Assembly (NCBI RefSeq): GCF_010119225.1
Contig: NZ_WNKF01000020.1
Location: forward strand, 1 to 64,000
Direction: 5' to 3'
DNA from: Cyclobacterium roseum
Lineage (GTDB): Bacteria > Bacteroidota > Bacteroidia > Cytophagales > Cyclobacteriaceae
Length of the DNA: 64,000 nucleotides
Shown: positions 17,538 to 26,538 of the stretch, piece by piece
Layout of the letters: the number at the start of each line of letters is the position of its first letter
Numbering within the stretch: position 1 is the first letter of the stretch
The notes under the pieces: model-generated
Told to the model about the DNA's origin: nothing
Database searches by the model: none
What the model saw: only the letters and a program-made list of their open reading frames with translations
Program-made: the position numbers and the translations under genes

Positions 17538-19094
17538 ATGCTTGCTACTGTCCGGATTTTTATTCTTTGGGTTTTTCTAATTCCGATTTTTTCCGGATGT
17601 CAGAGCTTTCTTACTAATCGGAAAGGCATGGAAGCTTCAGCGGCTGCTACCAACGAAGTACTGGAAGCAGCGGCAATTCAAAATTCAGCTTCGTTTAATG
17701 TCGGTATTTTTTATATGCCTTCCTGGAATGTATCCGGAAATGAAAAACAAGATGTGGATAGTTTTTGGTCCTGTATACAGGGCAGGGAGAATTGTAGGTT
17801 TCTGACTGACAAAAGTGCCTGGGGTCCGCGTGGGAGAATTTACAATTCCAGTTTTCCCTATGAAGGCCCCTACCTGGATAAAAAACCCATAGAAGCACTG
17901 AAGGGGTTTTACAAGAGAGATGACCCGGAAGTTGCTCGAAAACAGTTGGATTACATGTATGATTATGGCATTGATTTTTTTGCCTATAATTGGTTTTTTG
18001 GCAGGCATTATTATTACCACAAAGACTTTGCTCCTCAGGCCAGGGTGTATTACCCGGATAAGTGGCCGACGGACCAGTCACGGGATGGCAGGGTAGCGGT
18101 GCCAGGTGTGGAAGAATGGAATGACCCACTGGAGGTTTTATTAGAGGAGAATGCCAAAAGACCTAAAAATAAGCAACTGAAATTTGCCTTAAACTGGTGT
18201 GACGACAGTGAGCACCGATGGACCCAGTGGCTACGCATGGCCTCTCCTCAAAACATCAATTCGCGCATCAATTATCCGGGAGAAACCCCTGATAAGGAAC
18301 TGTACCTGAGAGTTCACGATAAAATCACCCTGCTTTGGATAGATAAGTATTTTCATCGGGATGATTACCTGAAGGACGAAACCGGAAGGCCTGTCGTCTA
18401 CTTTTATTTTCCCCATGACACGGAAGCCCGGGCAAGTTATTACGGCATTGGATTGGATGATTTAATCGAAAGGTCCCAAGATTTGGTGAAAGAAGCGGGA
18501 TTTTCCGGAGTGAAATTTATTGCCGTGACCTCCGGAGCCATGACCACTTCCCAAAAAGCCTACGCCATGCCGACCTCCTGGAAGCCACTGGATCCAAAGC
18601 AACCCTGGCTGGGAGGGGAATATGCAGATCGCTTGCTTTTTCAGGATTATGTTCCGCGATTAAAAGCGTTGGGATTTGATGGGATGACGGCATATATGTA
18701 TCATGATTTTTACGATCAGGATAATACAAGTTATGCGGATATGCGGAAAACCTATCAGGGACACTGGGGCAAATGGTCCAATTATTTTAAAAATGACAGC
18801 GAATTTGACTATCAGGTGCCGGTAGCAATGGGTTGGGACCGTAGACCGGCGGGAGGAACCTGGCCACAGCGAACCGGCTTTCCAAGTGAGCCTTCAAAGG
18901 ACAGGGTTATATCAGATAAATCATCCTTTAAGGCCAAACTTACAGCTGCTAAAAAGGTGCTGGATGCAAATCGGGCAACAAACGGAAATACCTTGATGGT
19001 TTGCTGCTGGAATGAATACCTGGAGGGCAATCATATCGAACCAACGGTGGGACATGGGTTTGATTACCTGGAGGCGATTAGGGAGCTTTTTTAA
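17538..19094 (+). CDS. GH99/WbsX-like lipoprotein
   Basis: A 518-aa exported lipoprotein (lipobox FSGC, Cys21) with a catalytic region resembling GH99-like/WbsX glycan-active domains. Visible pieces are VGIFYMPSWN, MYDYGIDFFAYNWFFG, FALNWCDDSEHRW, a central MTAYMYHDFY and the C-terminal CCWNEYLEGNHIEPT that closes the barrel in this family. Known GH99 enzymes are endo-alpha-mannosidases or mannanases; the WbsX-like group occurs in polysaccharide loci. Whether this one is a hydrolase, and on what, is not shown. No SusCD or other glycan gene is adjacent. Confidence 0.75.
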   Translation: MLATVRIFILWVFLIPIFSGCQSFLTNRKGMEASAAATNEVLEAAAIQNSASFNVGIFYMPSWNVSGNEKQDVDSFWSCIQGRENCRFLTDKSAWGPRGRIYNSSFPYEGPYLDKKPIEALKGFYKRDDPEVARKQLDYMYDYGIDFFAYNWFFGRHYYYHKDFAPQARVYYPDKWPTDQSRDGRVAVPGVEEWNDPLEVLLEENAKRPKNKQLKFALNWCDDSEHRWTQWLRMASPQNINSRINYPGETPDKELYLRVHDKITLLWIDKYFHRDDYLKDETGRPVVYFYFPHDTEARASYYGIGLDDLIERSQDLVKEAGFSGVKFIAVTSGAMTTSQKAYAMPTSWKPLDPKQPWLGGEYADRLLFQDYVPRLKALGFDGMTAYMYHDFYDQDNTSYADMRKTYQGHWGKWSNYFKNDSEFDYQVPVAMGWDRRPAGGTWPQRTGFPSEPSKDRVISDKSSFKAKLTAAKKVLDANRATNGNTLMVCCWNEYLEGNHIEPTVGHGFDYLEAIRELF

Positions 19095-19147
19095 TTTACC
19101 TAAGGGGAGTACTCCCCAAGTCTGAAGGATGCTTTTTATTATAATGC

Positions 19148-20122
19148 TTACTTGAATCCCAGGCGGTTCCTGATTTTATTTAATAAAACCATAGCGGCAG
19201 AGCGGGCCTTCTTTTCTCCTGCTTCTAGCCTGGCCTCCAGTTCGCGAGGGTGGCTCATGTAATAATTAAACGTCTCTCTTTCTTTTTGGTATTTATCCAG
19301 AATCAAGCCCATGAGTTCTTTTTTTGCATGGCCGTATCCAAAATTCCCTCCAAGGTAGCTTTTTCTTAACGTTTCAATCCGAGGTTTTTCAGCGATCAAG
19401 CTATATAAGGCAAATACATTACAGGTGTCCGGATTTTTAGGTTCTTCCAGTGGCGTGCTATCTGTAACGATGGTATTGATGTTTTTTTTCAGTTGTTTCT
19501 CGGGTAAAAAAATATCGATGTAGTTATGGTAGGATTTACTCATCTTTTGCCCGTCCGTACCTGGAATTGTTTTCACTTCTTCCGAGATTTTTGCTTCGGG
19601 TATGGTTAAGAGGTCTTCCCCAATCCGATGGTTGAAGGTGTTGGCTATATCTCTTGAAATTTCCAGGTGTTGGAGTTGATCTTTTCCTACCGGTACCAGA
19701 TCCGCCTCGTAAAGCAAAATATCTGCTGCCATCAGAACCGGATAGGTAAATAGCCCCGCATTTACATCTGCCAGCCTGTCCGATTTGTCTTTGAAGCTAT
19801 GGGCATTTGCTAACATGGGAAAGGGAGTAAAACAGCTCAGGTACCAGGTGAGTTCGGTAACTTCCGGGATACGGGATTGGCGGTAAAAGACCGTCTTTTC
19901 GATATCCAAACCAAACGCCAACCAAGCCGCAGCCACTGCATTTACATTTTCGATACGTTCTGCGGCATCTTTGATGGTGGTCAGGGAATGAAAATCCGCA
20001 ATAAATATAAAAGATTCGTTATTGTCTTTATTGATGAGGTCTATAGCCGGCTGGATGGCGCCTAACACGTTACCCAAATGAGGTTTTCCCGAACTCTGAA
20101 TTCCTGTCAATACTCTTGCCAT
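19148..20122 (-). CDS. trpS: Tryptophan--tRNA ligase
   Basis: Class I aminoacyl-tRNA synthetase that charges tRNA-Trp. The HIGH-equivalent PHLGN (residues 14-18) and KMSKS (in GTDGQKMSKSYHN) are intact. At 324 aa it has the normal bacterial length. It is divergent from the DUF1573 gene with 69 nt between starts. Confidence 0.96.
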   Translation of the reverse strand: MARVLTGIQSSGKPHLGNVLGAIQPAIDLINKDNNESFIFIADFHSLTTIKDAAERIENVNAVAAAWLAFGLDIEKTVFYRQSRIPEVTELTWYLSCFTPFPMLANAHSFKDKSDRLADVNAGLFTYPVLMAADILLYEADLVPVGKDQLQHLEISRDIANTFNHRIGEDLLTIPEAKISEEVKTIPGTDGQKMSKSYHNYIDIFLPEKQLKKNINTIVTDSTPLEEPKNPDTCNVFALYSLIAEKPRIETLRKSYLGGNFGYGHAKKELMGLILDKYQKERETFNYYMSHPRELEARLEAGEKKARSAAMVLLNKIRNRLGFK

Positions 20123-20191
20123 TGCTGTATTTTTGACGCAAATTAAGCAATTAAAGGAATAATATGTGGAAATTTGACGTTATTTGCAGGT

Positions 20192-21289
20192 ATGAAGAGG
20201 ACAATATTTTTATTGGGTATGTGCGGTTTTTTGTTTTCTTGTTCTGAGGATGTTAATAGTCAGGACGTTGCAGGAACTGGTCTGGCTTGGGAAGAAAACC
20301 TCCAATCGCTGGGTGCGGTGCTGGCGGAAAACGGTGAGGCGACCGCAAGTTTTTATTTTGTAAACAAGACCGATTCCTCGGCCTACATCAAGTCGGTGGA
20401 AACGGACTGTGGCTGTACTGTGGCGCAATATTCCAATGATACCCTTGCTCCCGGCAAGGTAGGATTGGTGAAAATCAACTATGATCCGCAATCCCGCGGT
20501 GGATCCTTCTCAAAAATGATCCTGGTTCGTACCAACGTGGATCCGCAAGGGGATTCCTTGTTCTTGGAAGGGGTTAATGTGCCTTATCCGCAAAATCCGG
20601 AAAACCACTATGAGGTTCGAAAAAATGGGCTTGGCTTCGTGTTTAAGGTAAATAATCTAGGCACCTTATTCACTGATGAGCCTAAAACGAAATACTTGGA
20701 TTTTTTTAATTTCAATGATTTTCCGATTCAGCTAAATCAGATTCAAGAGCATCTTCCCGAATACATAGAGGCGCAAATGCATCCGAATATGGTGCAGGGT
20801 AACACCAGAGGAGTGCTGGCCATTACCTTCGATACCGCTAAAAAGAATGAGCTGGGCTTTATGGAAGAAGAATTTCGACTTGCTTTCCTTTCATCCGAGC
20901 GCTTCGAACTTCCCATCAGGCTGATGGCGACCGTACACGAGCACTTCGATCCGGTTCCGGTGGATCAGGTAGATCAGGTACCCAAATTAGACATTAGCGA
21001 GAGGGAGGTAGACTTGGGGAAAATCAGTTCCGGGAATACCCTATCTAAAGCGATTTCCCTACAGAATACAGGTTCCCAACCTCTAAATATCAGAAAGGTG
21101 GTATCCAATTGCGATTGCCTACGCTTTGAAATACCGGCCTACGACTTGAAAGCCGGAGCTGAAATCGAATTGAAGTTCACATTTGATCCGAAGGGAAGAA
21201 GAGGAATTGATCATAAGACCCTAACGTTTTTTAGCAATGATCCCTTGAACCCTACCCAAACGGTTGTCATAAAAAGCCGGATTGACTAA
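20192..21289 (+). CDS. DUF1573-domain lipoprotein
   Basis: A 365-aa exported lipoprotein (lipobox LFSC, Cys17) with two DUF1573 Ig-like modules. The first carries NKTDSSAYIKSVETDCGCT and the second NTGSQPLNIRKVVSNCDCL, each with the family's paired cysteines. The ATG at 20192 was chosen over the upstream TTG at 20174. DUF1573 proteins are common envelope proteins of Bacteroidetes without a defined role. Confidence 0.85.
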   Translation: MKRTIFLLGMCGFLFSCSEDVNSQDVAGTGLAWEENLQSLGAVLAENGEATASFYFVNKTDSSAYIKSVETDCGCTVAQYSNDTLAPGKVGLVKINYDPQSRGGSFSKMILVRTNVDPQGDSLFLEGVNVPYPQNPENHYEVRKNGLGFVFKVNNLGTLFTDEPKTKYLDFFNFNDFPIQLNQIQEHLPEYIEAQMHPNMVQGNTRGVLAITFDTAKKNELGFMEEEFRLAFLSSERFELPIRLMATVHEHFDPVPVDQVDQVPKLDISEREVDLGKISSGNTLSKAISLQNTGSQPLNIRKVVSNCDCLRFEIPAYDLKAGAEIELKFTFDPKGRRGIDHKTLTFFSNDPLNPTQTVVIKSRID

Positions 21290-21408
21290 AAATTGGTTTG
21301 GTTTGCGGGTATCTGAAAAGGGTCAGATGGCCTGATCAATGGAAGTCTTGGGCTAATTTGGTGGTCAAATTTGTTATTTTGCAGATAATAGCAGAATTTT
21401 AACTCCCC

Positions 21409-21431
21409 GGAACCAAATCTTTTTTGGTTCC
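21409..21431. repeat. Hairpin in the leader of tryptophan dioxygenase
   Basis: A 9-bp perfect inverted repeat GGAACCAAA/TTTGGTTCC with a 5-nt loop, 42 nt before the dioxygenase ATG. No T-run follows it on the plus strand, so it is not a standard terminator. It may be a leader structure or the weak end of the DUF1573 transcript. Confidence 0.5.
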
Positions 21432-21472
21432 TCGCCAAGAATAATCAAAAGAAGCGTTACCGCCATACCTGC

Positions 21473-22444
21473 ATGGAACAAGAGTATCCCAAAAAAGAAA
21501 TCATAGAAAAAATTAAACTGCTGGAAGAGAAATTTCGATCTTCCGGTCAGGATTTATCTTCTTACCTGGAGGGGTTGCTTCACGCCGACTACCTAAACTA
21601 CTGGGACTATATCAATCTGGATACCTTGCTTACCTTACAGCAGCCCCGTACCTCTTTCAGGGATGAAAAGATCTTTATTGTGTACCATCAGATTACGGAG
21701 TTGTACTTCAATCTCATTCTTTGGGAATTGGAACAAATGGCAGCAGAAAAAGAAATTAGCCTCTCTTTTTTCAAGGCCAGGCTGAAACGCGTGATCATGT
21801 ATTTCGATTTGTTGATCGCTTCCTTTGCCGTGATGTGGAAGGGTATGGAGCGCGAGCAGTTTATGAAATTTCGCATGTCGCTGTTACCGGCCAGTGGATT
21901 TCAAAGTGCCCAATACCGGATGATCGAAATCATGTGTACCGACATCCAGAATTTAGTGTACCTGGAGGCCAGGGAGGATTACAAGGACATCAACCTGACC
22001 AGTATTGATTCGCTTTTCGATATTCTGTATTGGCAATACGGTGCCAAGGAACTGGCTACCGGAGAAAAGACACTAACACTCAAATCGTTTGAACAAAAAT
22101 ACGGTCCCACACTCAAAGAGCTTATAGGCAAATTCAGGAAAAATAACCTTTGGAAAAAATACCTTTACCTATCTGAAAAGGATGAAGCCCTCACCGATCT
22201 AATGCGGGAACTGGATGAAAAGGCGAATGTTTACTGGCCCTTGGCGCATTATAAATCAGCGGTTAAATACCTCCAAAAAGATCCTATGGATATAGCCGCT
22301 ACGGGTGGAACCAATTGGCAGAAATTTCTTCCTCCCCGATTTCAAAAGGTAATTTTTTATCCCGAACTATGGACGGACTCGGAAATGGATAACTGGGGGA
22401 AAAATTGGGTGGAAAAAGAGTTGTTGGGTGGTGTTTCCGGCTAA
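21473..22444 (+). CDS. kynA: Tryptophan 2,3-dioxygenase
   Basis: Heme enzyme that opens the indole ring of L-tryptophan to N-formylkynurenine. The 323-aa sequence shows the substrate/heme region DYLNYWDYINLDTLLTLQ, YHQITELYFNLILWELEQM (distal His) and the C-terminal AHYKSAVKYL followed by TGGTNW, which matches the proximal-His and TGGTxG region of bacterial TDOs. It leads a three-gene run with a 3-nt gap to the next gene. Other kynurenine-pathway genes are not in this window. Confidence 0.93.
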   Translation: MEQEYPKKEIIEKIKLLEEKFRSSGQDLSSYLEGLLHADYLNYWDYINLDTLLTLQQPRTSFRDEKIFIVYHQITELYFNLILWELEQMAAEKEISLSFFKARLKRVIMYFDLLIASFAVMWKGMEREQFMKFRMSLLPASGFQSAQYRMIEIMCTDIQNLVYLEAREDYKDINLTSIDSLFDILYWQYGAKELATGEKTLTLKSFEQKYGPTLKELIGKFRKNNLWKKYLYLSEKDEALTDLMRELDEKANVYWPLAHYKSAVKYLQKDPMDIAATGGTNWQKFLPPRFQKVIFYPELWTDSEMDNWGKNWVEKELLGGVSG

Positions 22445-22447
22445 GTA

Positions 22448-24037
22448 ATGAGAAAGGAACTAACGCTGGTACTCAGCCCGGAGGAAGCCTATCAGGACGC
22501 GGTTTTTCGTCAGGTAGTAGCCAAAGAAGCGGGTTTTGCTGATGATACGGAAGGGCTCATCATACGCCCCCTCCGAAGGTCCATTGATGCCAGAAGCCGA
22601 AGGGTGAAAATCAATGTGACGGTGGAAGTCTTTTCCGGAGAAAAGCCCCCTCCGATAATAGAAGCAGGAAAAACGTATCCCAATGTGCGAAACGCCGATC
22701 CGGTCGTGATCGTGGGAGCAGGACCGGCTGGCTTATTTGCAGCGTTGAGAGCCATTGAGCTGGGGGTGAAGCCCATCATTCTGGAACGGGGAAAAGATGT
22801 GCGTTCCCGAAGGCGGGATCTTGCCGCCCTGAACAAGCATCATTTGGTGGACCCCGATTCCAACTATTGTTTTGGAGAAGGAGGCGCAGGGACTTATTCA
22901 GATGGTAAGTTATACACCCGTTCAAAAAAGAGGGGGGATATCCGCAGAATCATGGAGATCCTCGTTTCCCATGGCGCCAAAGAAGAAATTCTCGTAGATG
23001 CCCACCCCCATATTGGTACCAATAAATTGCCTGCACTGGTGGTAAATCTTCGGCAAAGTATTCTGGATGCCGGAGGGGAAATTTATTTTGAGACCAAGGT
23101 ATCGGATTTGATTCTGGAAAGGGATACCATTCGGGGAGTCCTTACCGCGGGCGGAGAAAAGGTTTTAGGCATAGGAGTCATTCTCGCCACCGGGCATTCC
23201 GCCCGAGACATTTTTCACCTGTTGGCAAAGCGGCAGGTATTTATTGAACCAAAGCCTTTTGCTTTGGGAGTAAGAGTGGAGCACGATCAAAATCTGATTG
23301 ATAAAATTCAATACCATTGTCCGGTGGATAGGGGAAGTTTTTTACCCCCTGCGTCCTACAGCCTTGTCCAACAAACGATGTTGGAAGGAAAGCAGCGAGG
23401 GGTGTTCTCATTCTGCATGTGTCCCGGGGGATTTATTGTGCCGGCGGCAACCTCACCCGGTGAGATAGTAGTCAATGGAATGAGTCCCAGCCGTAGAGAC
23501 GGGAAATTTGCGAACTCGGGTATGGTGGTAGCGGTAGAACTGGAGGATCTGGACGGGTACCATCAGCACGGACCGCTGGCAGCAATGGTTTTTCAGCAGG
23601 AAGTGGAGCAGGCTGCATGGGTCGCTGCCGGGAAAACGCAGGCGGCTCCGGCTCAGCGAATGGAAGATTTTGTGAGAAGTAAGGAAAGTAAGCAACTGTT
23701 GGCCAGCTCCTACCAGCCGGGTCTCCAAAGTACGGACATGCATGCGCTTCTACCGGCCTTCGTCAGCAAAAGGTTGAAAATGGCTTTACCATTAATGGAT
23801 CAGCGGATGAAAGGGTATTTTACCAATGAAGCCCAGTTGATTGGGATTGAAAGCAGAACCTCTTCTCCGGTCAGGATTCCGCGGGATAAGCAGCTCTTAG
23901 AGCATCCCCAAATTCACCGCCTTTACCCTTGTGGTGAAGGTGCTGGCTACGCAGGAGGCATCGTCTCGGCAGCAATGGATGGCGAACGATGTGCGGAAAT
24001 GCTTGTGGCCAAATACCACCGAACCAGATTGGCCTGA
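22448..24037 (+). CDS. FAD-dependent dehydrogenase (COG2509 type)
   Basis: A 529-aa soluble flavoprotein with an N-terminal alpha/beta cap of about 80 residues, then the Rossmann motif VVIVGAGPAGLFAALRAIE. CFGEGGAGTYSDGKLYTR and IGIESRTSSPVRIPRD are conserved in this uncharacterised family. The closing CGEGAGYAGGIVSAAMDGERCAE is the FAD-binding C-terminal motif. It starts 3 nt after tryptophan dioxygenase and is surely cotranscribed. The substrate is unknown; the linkage hints at aromatic or amino-acid metabolism but proves nothing. Confidence 0.85.
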   Translation: MRKELTLVLSPEEAYQDAVFRQVVAKEAGFADDTEGLIIRPLRRSIDARSRRVKINVTVEVFSGEKPPPIIEAGKTYPNVRNADPVVIVGAGPAGLFAALRAIELGVKPIILERGKDVRSRRRDLAALNKHHLVDPDSNYCFGEGGAGTYSDGKLYTRSKKRGDIRRIMEILVSHGAKEEILVDAHPHIGTNKLPALVVNLRQSILDAGGEIYFETKVSDLILERDTIRGVLTAGGEKVLGIGVILATGHSARDIFHLLAKRQVFIEPKPFALGVRVEHDQNLIDKIQYHCPVDRGSFLPPASYSLVQQTMLEGKQRGVFSFCMCPGGFIVPAATSPGEIVVNGMSPSRRDGKFANSGMVVAVELEDLDGYHQHGPLAAMVFQQEVEQAAWVAAGKTQAAPAQRMEDFVRSKESKQLLASSYQPGLQSTDMHALLPAFVSKRLKMALPLMDQRMKGYFTNEAQLIGIESRTSSPVRIPRDKQLLEHPQIHRLYPCGEGAGYAGGIVSAAMDGERCAEMLVAKYHRTRLA

Positions 24038-24058
24038 ATGTTGGGGTAAAAATAAGGT

Positions 24059-24433
24059 ATGGAAGAAAATAAAAAGACAGTTATTCTCGGTGCCAGTCCG
24101 AATACCTCCCGGTATGCCTATGCGGCGGCCAGAATGCTTAGGGAAAACGAGGTTCCTTTTGTGCCTGTCGGTATCAAAAAAGGGCAGGTACTAGGTGAAG
24201 AAATTCTAAATCTTCGGGAAAAGCCTAAAATAGAGGGTGTTCACACACTGACCTTGTATATCGGCCCCCAAAATCAACCAGAATGGTACGACTACCTGAT
24301 TTCCCTCCAACCGGAACGAATCATTTTTAATCCGGGAACAGAAAATCCGGAATTCTATGCCCTGGCGAAAAGCCAAGGGATCGAAGTATTGAATGCCTGT
24401 AATTTGGTAATGTTGAGCACGGGCCAATTTTAA
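24059..24433 (+). CDS. CoA-binding protein (YccU/COG1832-like)
   Basis: A 124-aa single-domain Rossmann protein of the CoA_binding family. VILGASPNTSRYAYAAARML is the nucleotide-binding loop, PVGIKKGQVLGEEI follows, and the C-terminal half holds IIFNPGTENPEFYALA and EVLNACNLVML. It is third in the run behind tryptophan dioxygenase (gap 21 nt), and its 3' end overlaps the convergent blh gene by 4 nt. Function in this family is not defined beyond CoA binding. Confidence 0.82.
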   Translation: MEENKKTVILGASPNTSRYAYAAARMLRENEVPFVPVGIKKGQVLGEEILNLREKPKIEGVHTLTLYIGPQNQPEWYDYLISLQPERIIFNPGTENPEFYALAKSQGIEVLNACNLVMLSTGQF

Positions 24434-25302
24434 TCCTTATCGGATTCAAGGAATCGATTCATATACCAGACATGTGGGGCGGAAATAAGGGAGATTAAAA
24501 CAAAAAACACGAAGATGATTTCCTCTACTTCGCTGCTTTTATAAAGGAAGGCGATTATCAATGCCATCCCTGCCAGGCTTAGCGTGGTAAACGGTATCAT
24601 CCTGGAGATAAAACTTTTAAGTTTGTTTTTTCCAAAGTGTTTTTTCAAAGCTTGGAATTCTTCGCTCATACTGGGAAGGGCGTGCCAAAATCCAAAGTAG
24701 ATTATAAAAGCCATCAGAAGGGGCAATTGGTAAAGTAATAGCCCCAGGCCCACCATTTCTACCGGAAAAAACAGCCATTTTCCTGACCTGTTCCGAAAAA
24801 ACAGGAAGTTGCTTATCAGAAAACTTCCAGAGATGATATACCAACCAATGGATTTAAACGCCGCAATCGTTGCTATTTCCTCAAGGATTTTGCCCGTCTC
24901 ATCGAAACTACCCCACAAGATCACACTTAGGTAAAAAAGACCGGTAAAAAAGTAGGTAGCTTTTTTATGGTACGTTAAGGGGGTTTGGATAAAATGACTT
25001 TGCCCAAAATGATACGCAGACATGATAATAAAAGCAATTAATGCCGGTATGGGTAAAAGAATCCAAAGCGATAGATAAGCGAAAATGATCGCCAGGTATT
25101 TAAGGATGAAACGGATTAGGTTCTCTCTATTGATCCTGGGATTAGCAAGCAGATGATCCAAAGATCCATGGGGAATGCCCACCGTCACTAATACTAAGCC
25201 GATAAGAATCCATTCAAACGTCTCGTTTCCTTGAAAGAAAACCAGGTATGCCAAAGCAATAAAAACCCCCAGTACCTTACCGCTATTTTCAATGTTTCTC
25301 AA
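24430..25302 (-). CDS. blh: Brp/Blh-family beta-carotene 15,15'-dioxygenase
   Basis: A 290-aa multi-pass membrane enzyme that cleaves beta-carotene into two retinals, the chromophore of rhodopsin. The hallmark VTVGIPHGSLDHLL is present, as are the other histidine motifs AYHFGQSHF and FGFWHALPSM, which supply the iron ligands in the family. About eight hydrophobic segments are seen. The start overlaps the 3' end of crtY by 14 nt, so translation is coupled, and the rhodopsin gene is upstream on the same strand. The context fully supports the assignment. Confidence 0.93.
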   Translation of the reverse strand: MRNIENSGKVLGVFIALAYLVFFQGNETFEWILIGLVLVTVGIPHGSLDHLLANPRINRENLIRFILKYLAIIFAYLSLWILLPIPALIAFIIMSAYHFGQSHFIQTPLTYHKKATYFFTGLFYLSVILWGSFDETGKILEEIATIAAFKSIGWYIISGSFLISNFLFFRNRSGKWLFFPVEMVGLGLLLYQLPLLMAFIIYFGFWHALPSMSEEFQALKKHFGKNKLKSFISRMIPFTTLSLAGMALIIAFLYKSSEVEEIIFVFFVLISLISAPHVWYMNRFLESDKD

Positions 25303-26455
25303 AACGAAGTAGGGATTTAATAAAAATGGAAAATTTTAATCTGGAAAGAAGCTTGAGTTCATGAATAAAACTGGTTTCTTCATTTAGAAATCGCAATATT
25401 TCGGGTCCGGAATTTTTTTCAAAAAGGTTGAAAAAAACTCGAGGGAGCTCATGGGGCCATTTTTTTGCAATGTTAAGAATGATATTATCGTAAAACGAGA
25501 ATCTTTTTTTCCTATTAAATATCAGGCTTGCTTGATCGGGTTTACTTTCAAGTGCTCTAACGATGGATGCACAGTGTTTTTGGATGGTATGAAAGGTGTA
25601 GCCGGTACTCGGTTTACTGCACCCCGCCAACGTTCCCAAATGGGTGATGTTTGGATGCTTGATTTTACTGAAAGCATAGGTGGTCATCGGAATACTTCCC
25701 GCTTCCTTGAAGGAAATTTCAATAGGTTCTTGACCCAATCGTTGTGAAATATAGCGTTGTAAAGCAAATTCCATCTTTTGAGCATCCAAATGCTCCGTTG
25801 TAAACACCGTGTACTCTATCAAAGCTTCCGTTGGTGAAAAGGGTAACAAATAAAAAAAATCGGTGTCACCATTCGAATTGCCTAAAAAGTTCATCAACAC
25901 AGCAGTGTCCGTTTCAAAGCAGGTGTTCTGGGTTTTCACTCGCCAACCCAGGAAAACCTGCCTGAGGATTCTGTTTTTTTCAGGTAATAGGGGACCATTA
26001 GGGATGCTATTAAAGATTTTTTGGCCGAAGTAGGTTCCATTTCCCAGGGTATTGACTGACACACTGGTAGCGTTATTGTTTTCAATGGAAGAAACCGAAT
26101 CCACAACGAAATGCACGTTGGGAAACAAGCCGATTCGTTGTTTGATTTCCGAATAAAAGTCAGAAGATTTAATGTGAAAATAGTTGAGCGAACCGAGTTG
26201 TTTTTTCAACGTTTTTTTTCCGATACTGATGCTGATGTTCTGCCAGGATACAATCGGGGAATTCTTTGGGTGAATGGAAAGCGGCTTTTCTGCCCAATAG
26301 CACCAGGTACGGTCGTTGGTGTTTTTATTGGAACTGTCAATTATCAGAATCCGACTATTTTTGAATTGACTGTCCAGTAGGTGATAGACGAAACTCATTC
26401 CGGCACAGCCAAATCCTGTAATAATAAAATCGTAGGTTGAATTGGGAGTGCTCAT
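25289..26455 (-). CDS. crtY: Lycopene beta-cyclase
   Basis: A 388-aa FAD/NAD(P)-binding enzyme of the CrtY/CrtL type that makes the beta-ionone rings of beta-carotene. The N-terminal dinucleotide fold is FIITGFGCAGMSFVYHLL. DRTWCYWAEKP, FLGWRV and GTLAGCSKPSTGYTFHTIQ are conserved family stretches. It lies between rhodopsin and blh, so lycopene is turned into retinal by adjacent genes. Phytoene synthase and desaturase are not in this window and must be elsewhere. A terminator-like hairpin (26501-26532) separates it from rhodopsin. Confidence 0.92.
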   Translation of the reverse strand: MSTPNSTYDFIITGFGCAGMSFVYHLLDSQFKNSRILIIDSSNKNTNDRTWCYWAEKPLSIHPKNSPIVSWQNISISIGKKTLKKQLGSLNYFHIKSSDFYSEIKQRIGLFPNVHFVVDSVSSIENNNATSVSVNTLGNGTYFGQKIFNSIPNGPLLPEKNRILRQVFLGWRVKTQNTCFETDTAVLMNFLGNSNGDTDFFYLLPFSPTEALIEYTVFTTEHLDAQKMEFALQRYISQRLGQEPIEISFKEAGSIPMTTYAFSKIKHPNITHLGTLAGCSKPSTGYTFHTIQKHCASIVRALESKPDQASLIFNRKKRFSFYDNIILNIAKKWPHELPRVFFNLFEKNSGPEILRFLNEETSFIHELKLLSRLKFSIFIKSLLRFEKH

Positions 26456-26500
26456 GGGTACGGACCTTAGGGTAGCTTATTTCAAGCTTATAAGACAAAA

Positions 26501-26532
26501 ACAAACTGCCCCAGTAGAATAGGGCAGTTTGT
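26501..26532 (-). terminator. Terminator between rhodopsin and crtY
   Basis: An 11-bp perfect stem ACAAACTGCCC/GGGCAGTTTGT, followed on the minus strand by TTTTGTCTT. It starts 6 nt after the rhodopsin stop and lies before crtY. It should end most rhodopsin transcripts, leaving crtY-blh to read-through or to their own promoter. Confidence 0.85.
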
Positions 26533-26538
26533 AATATT

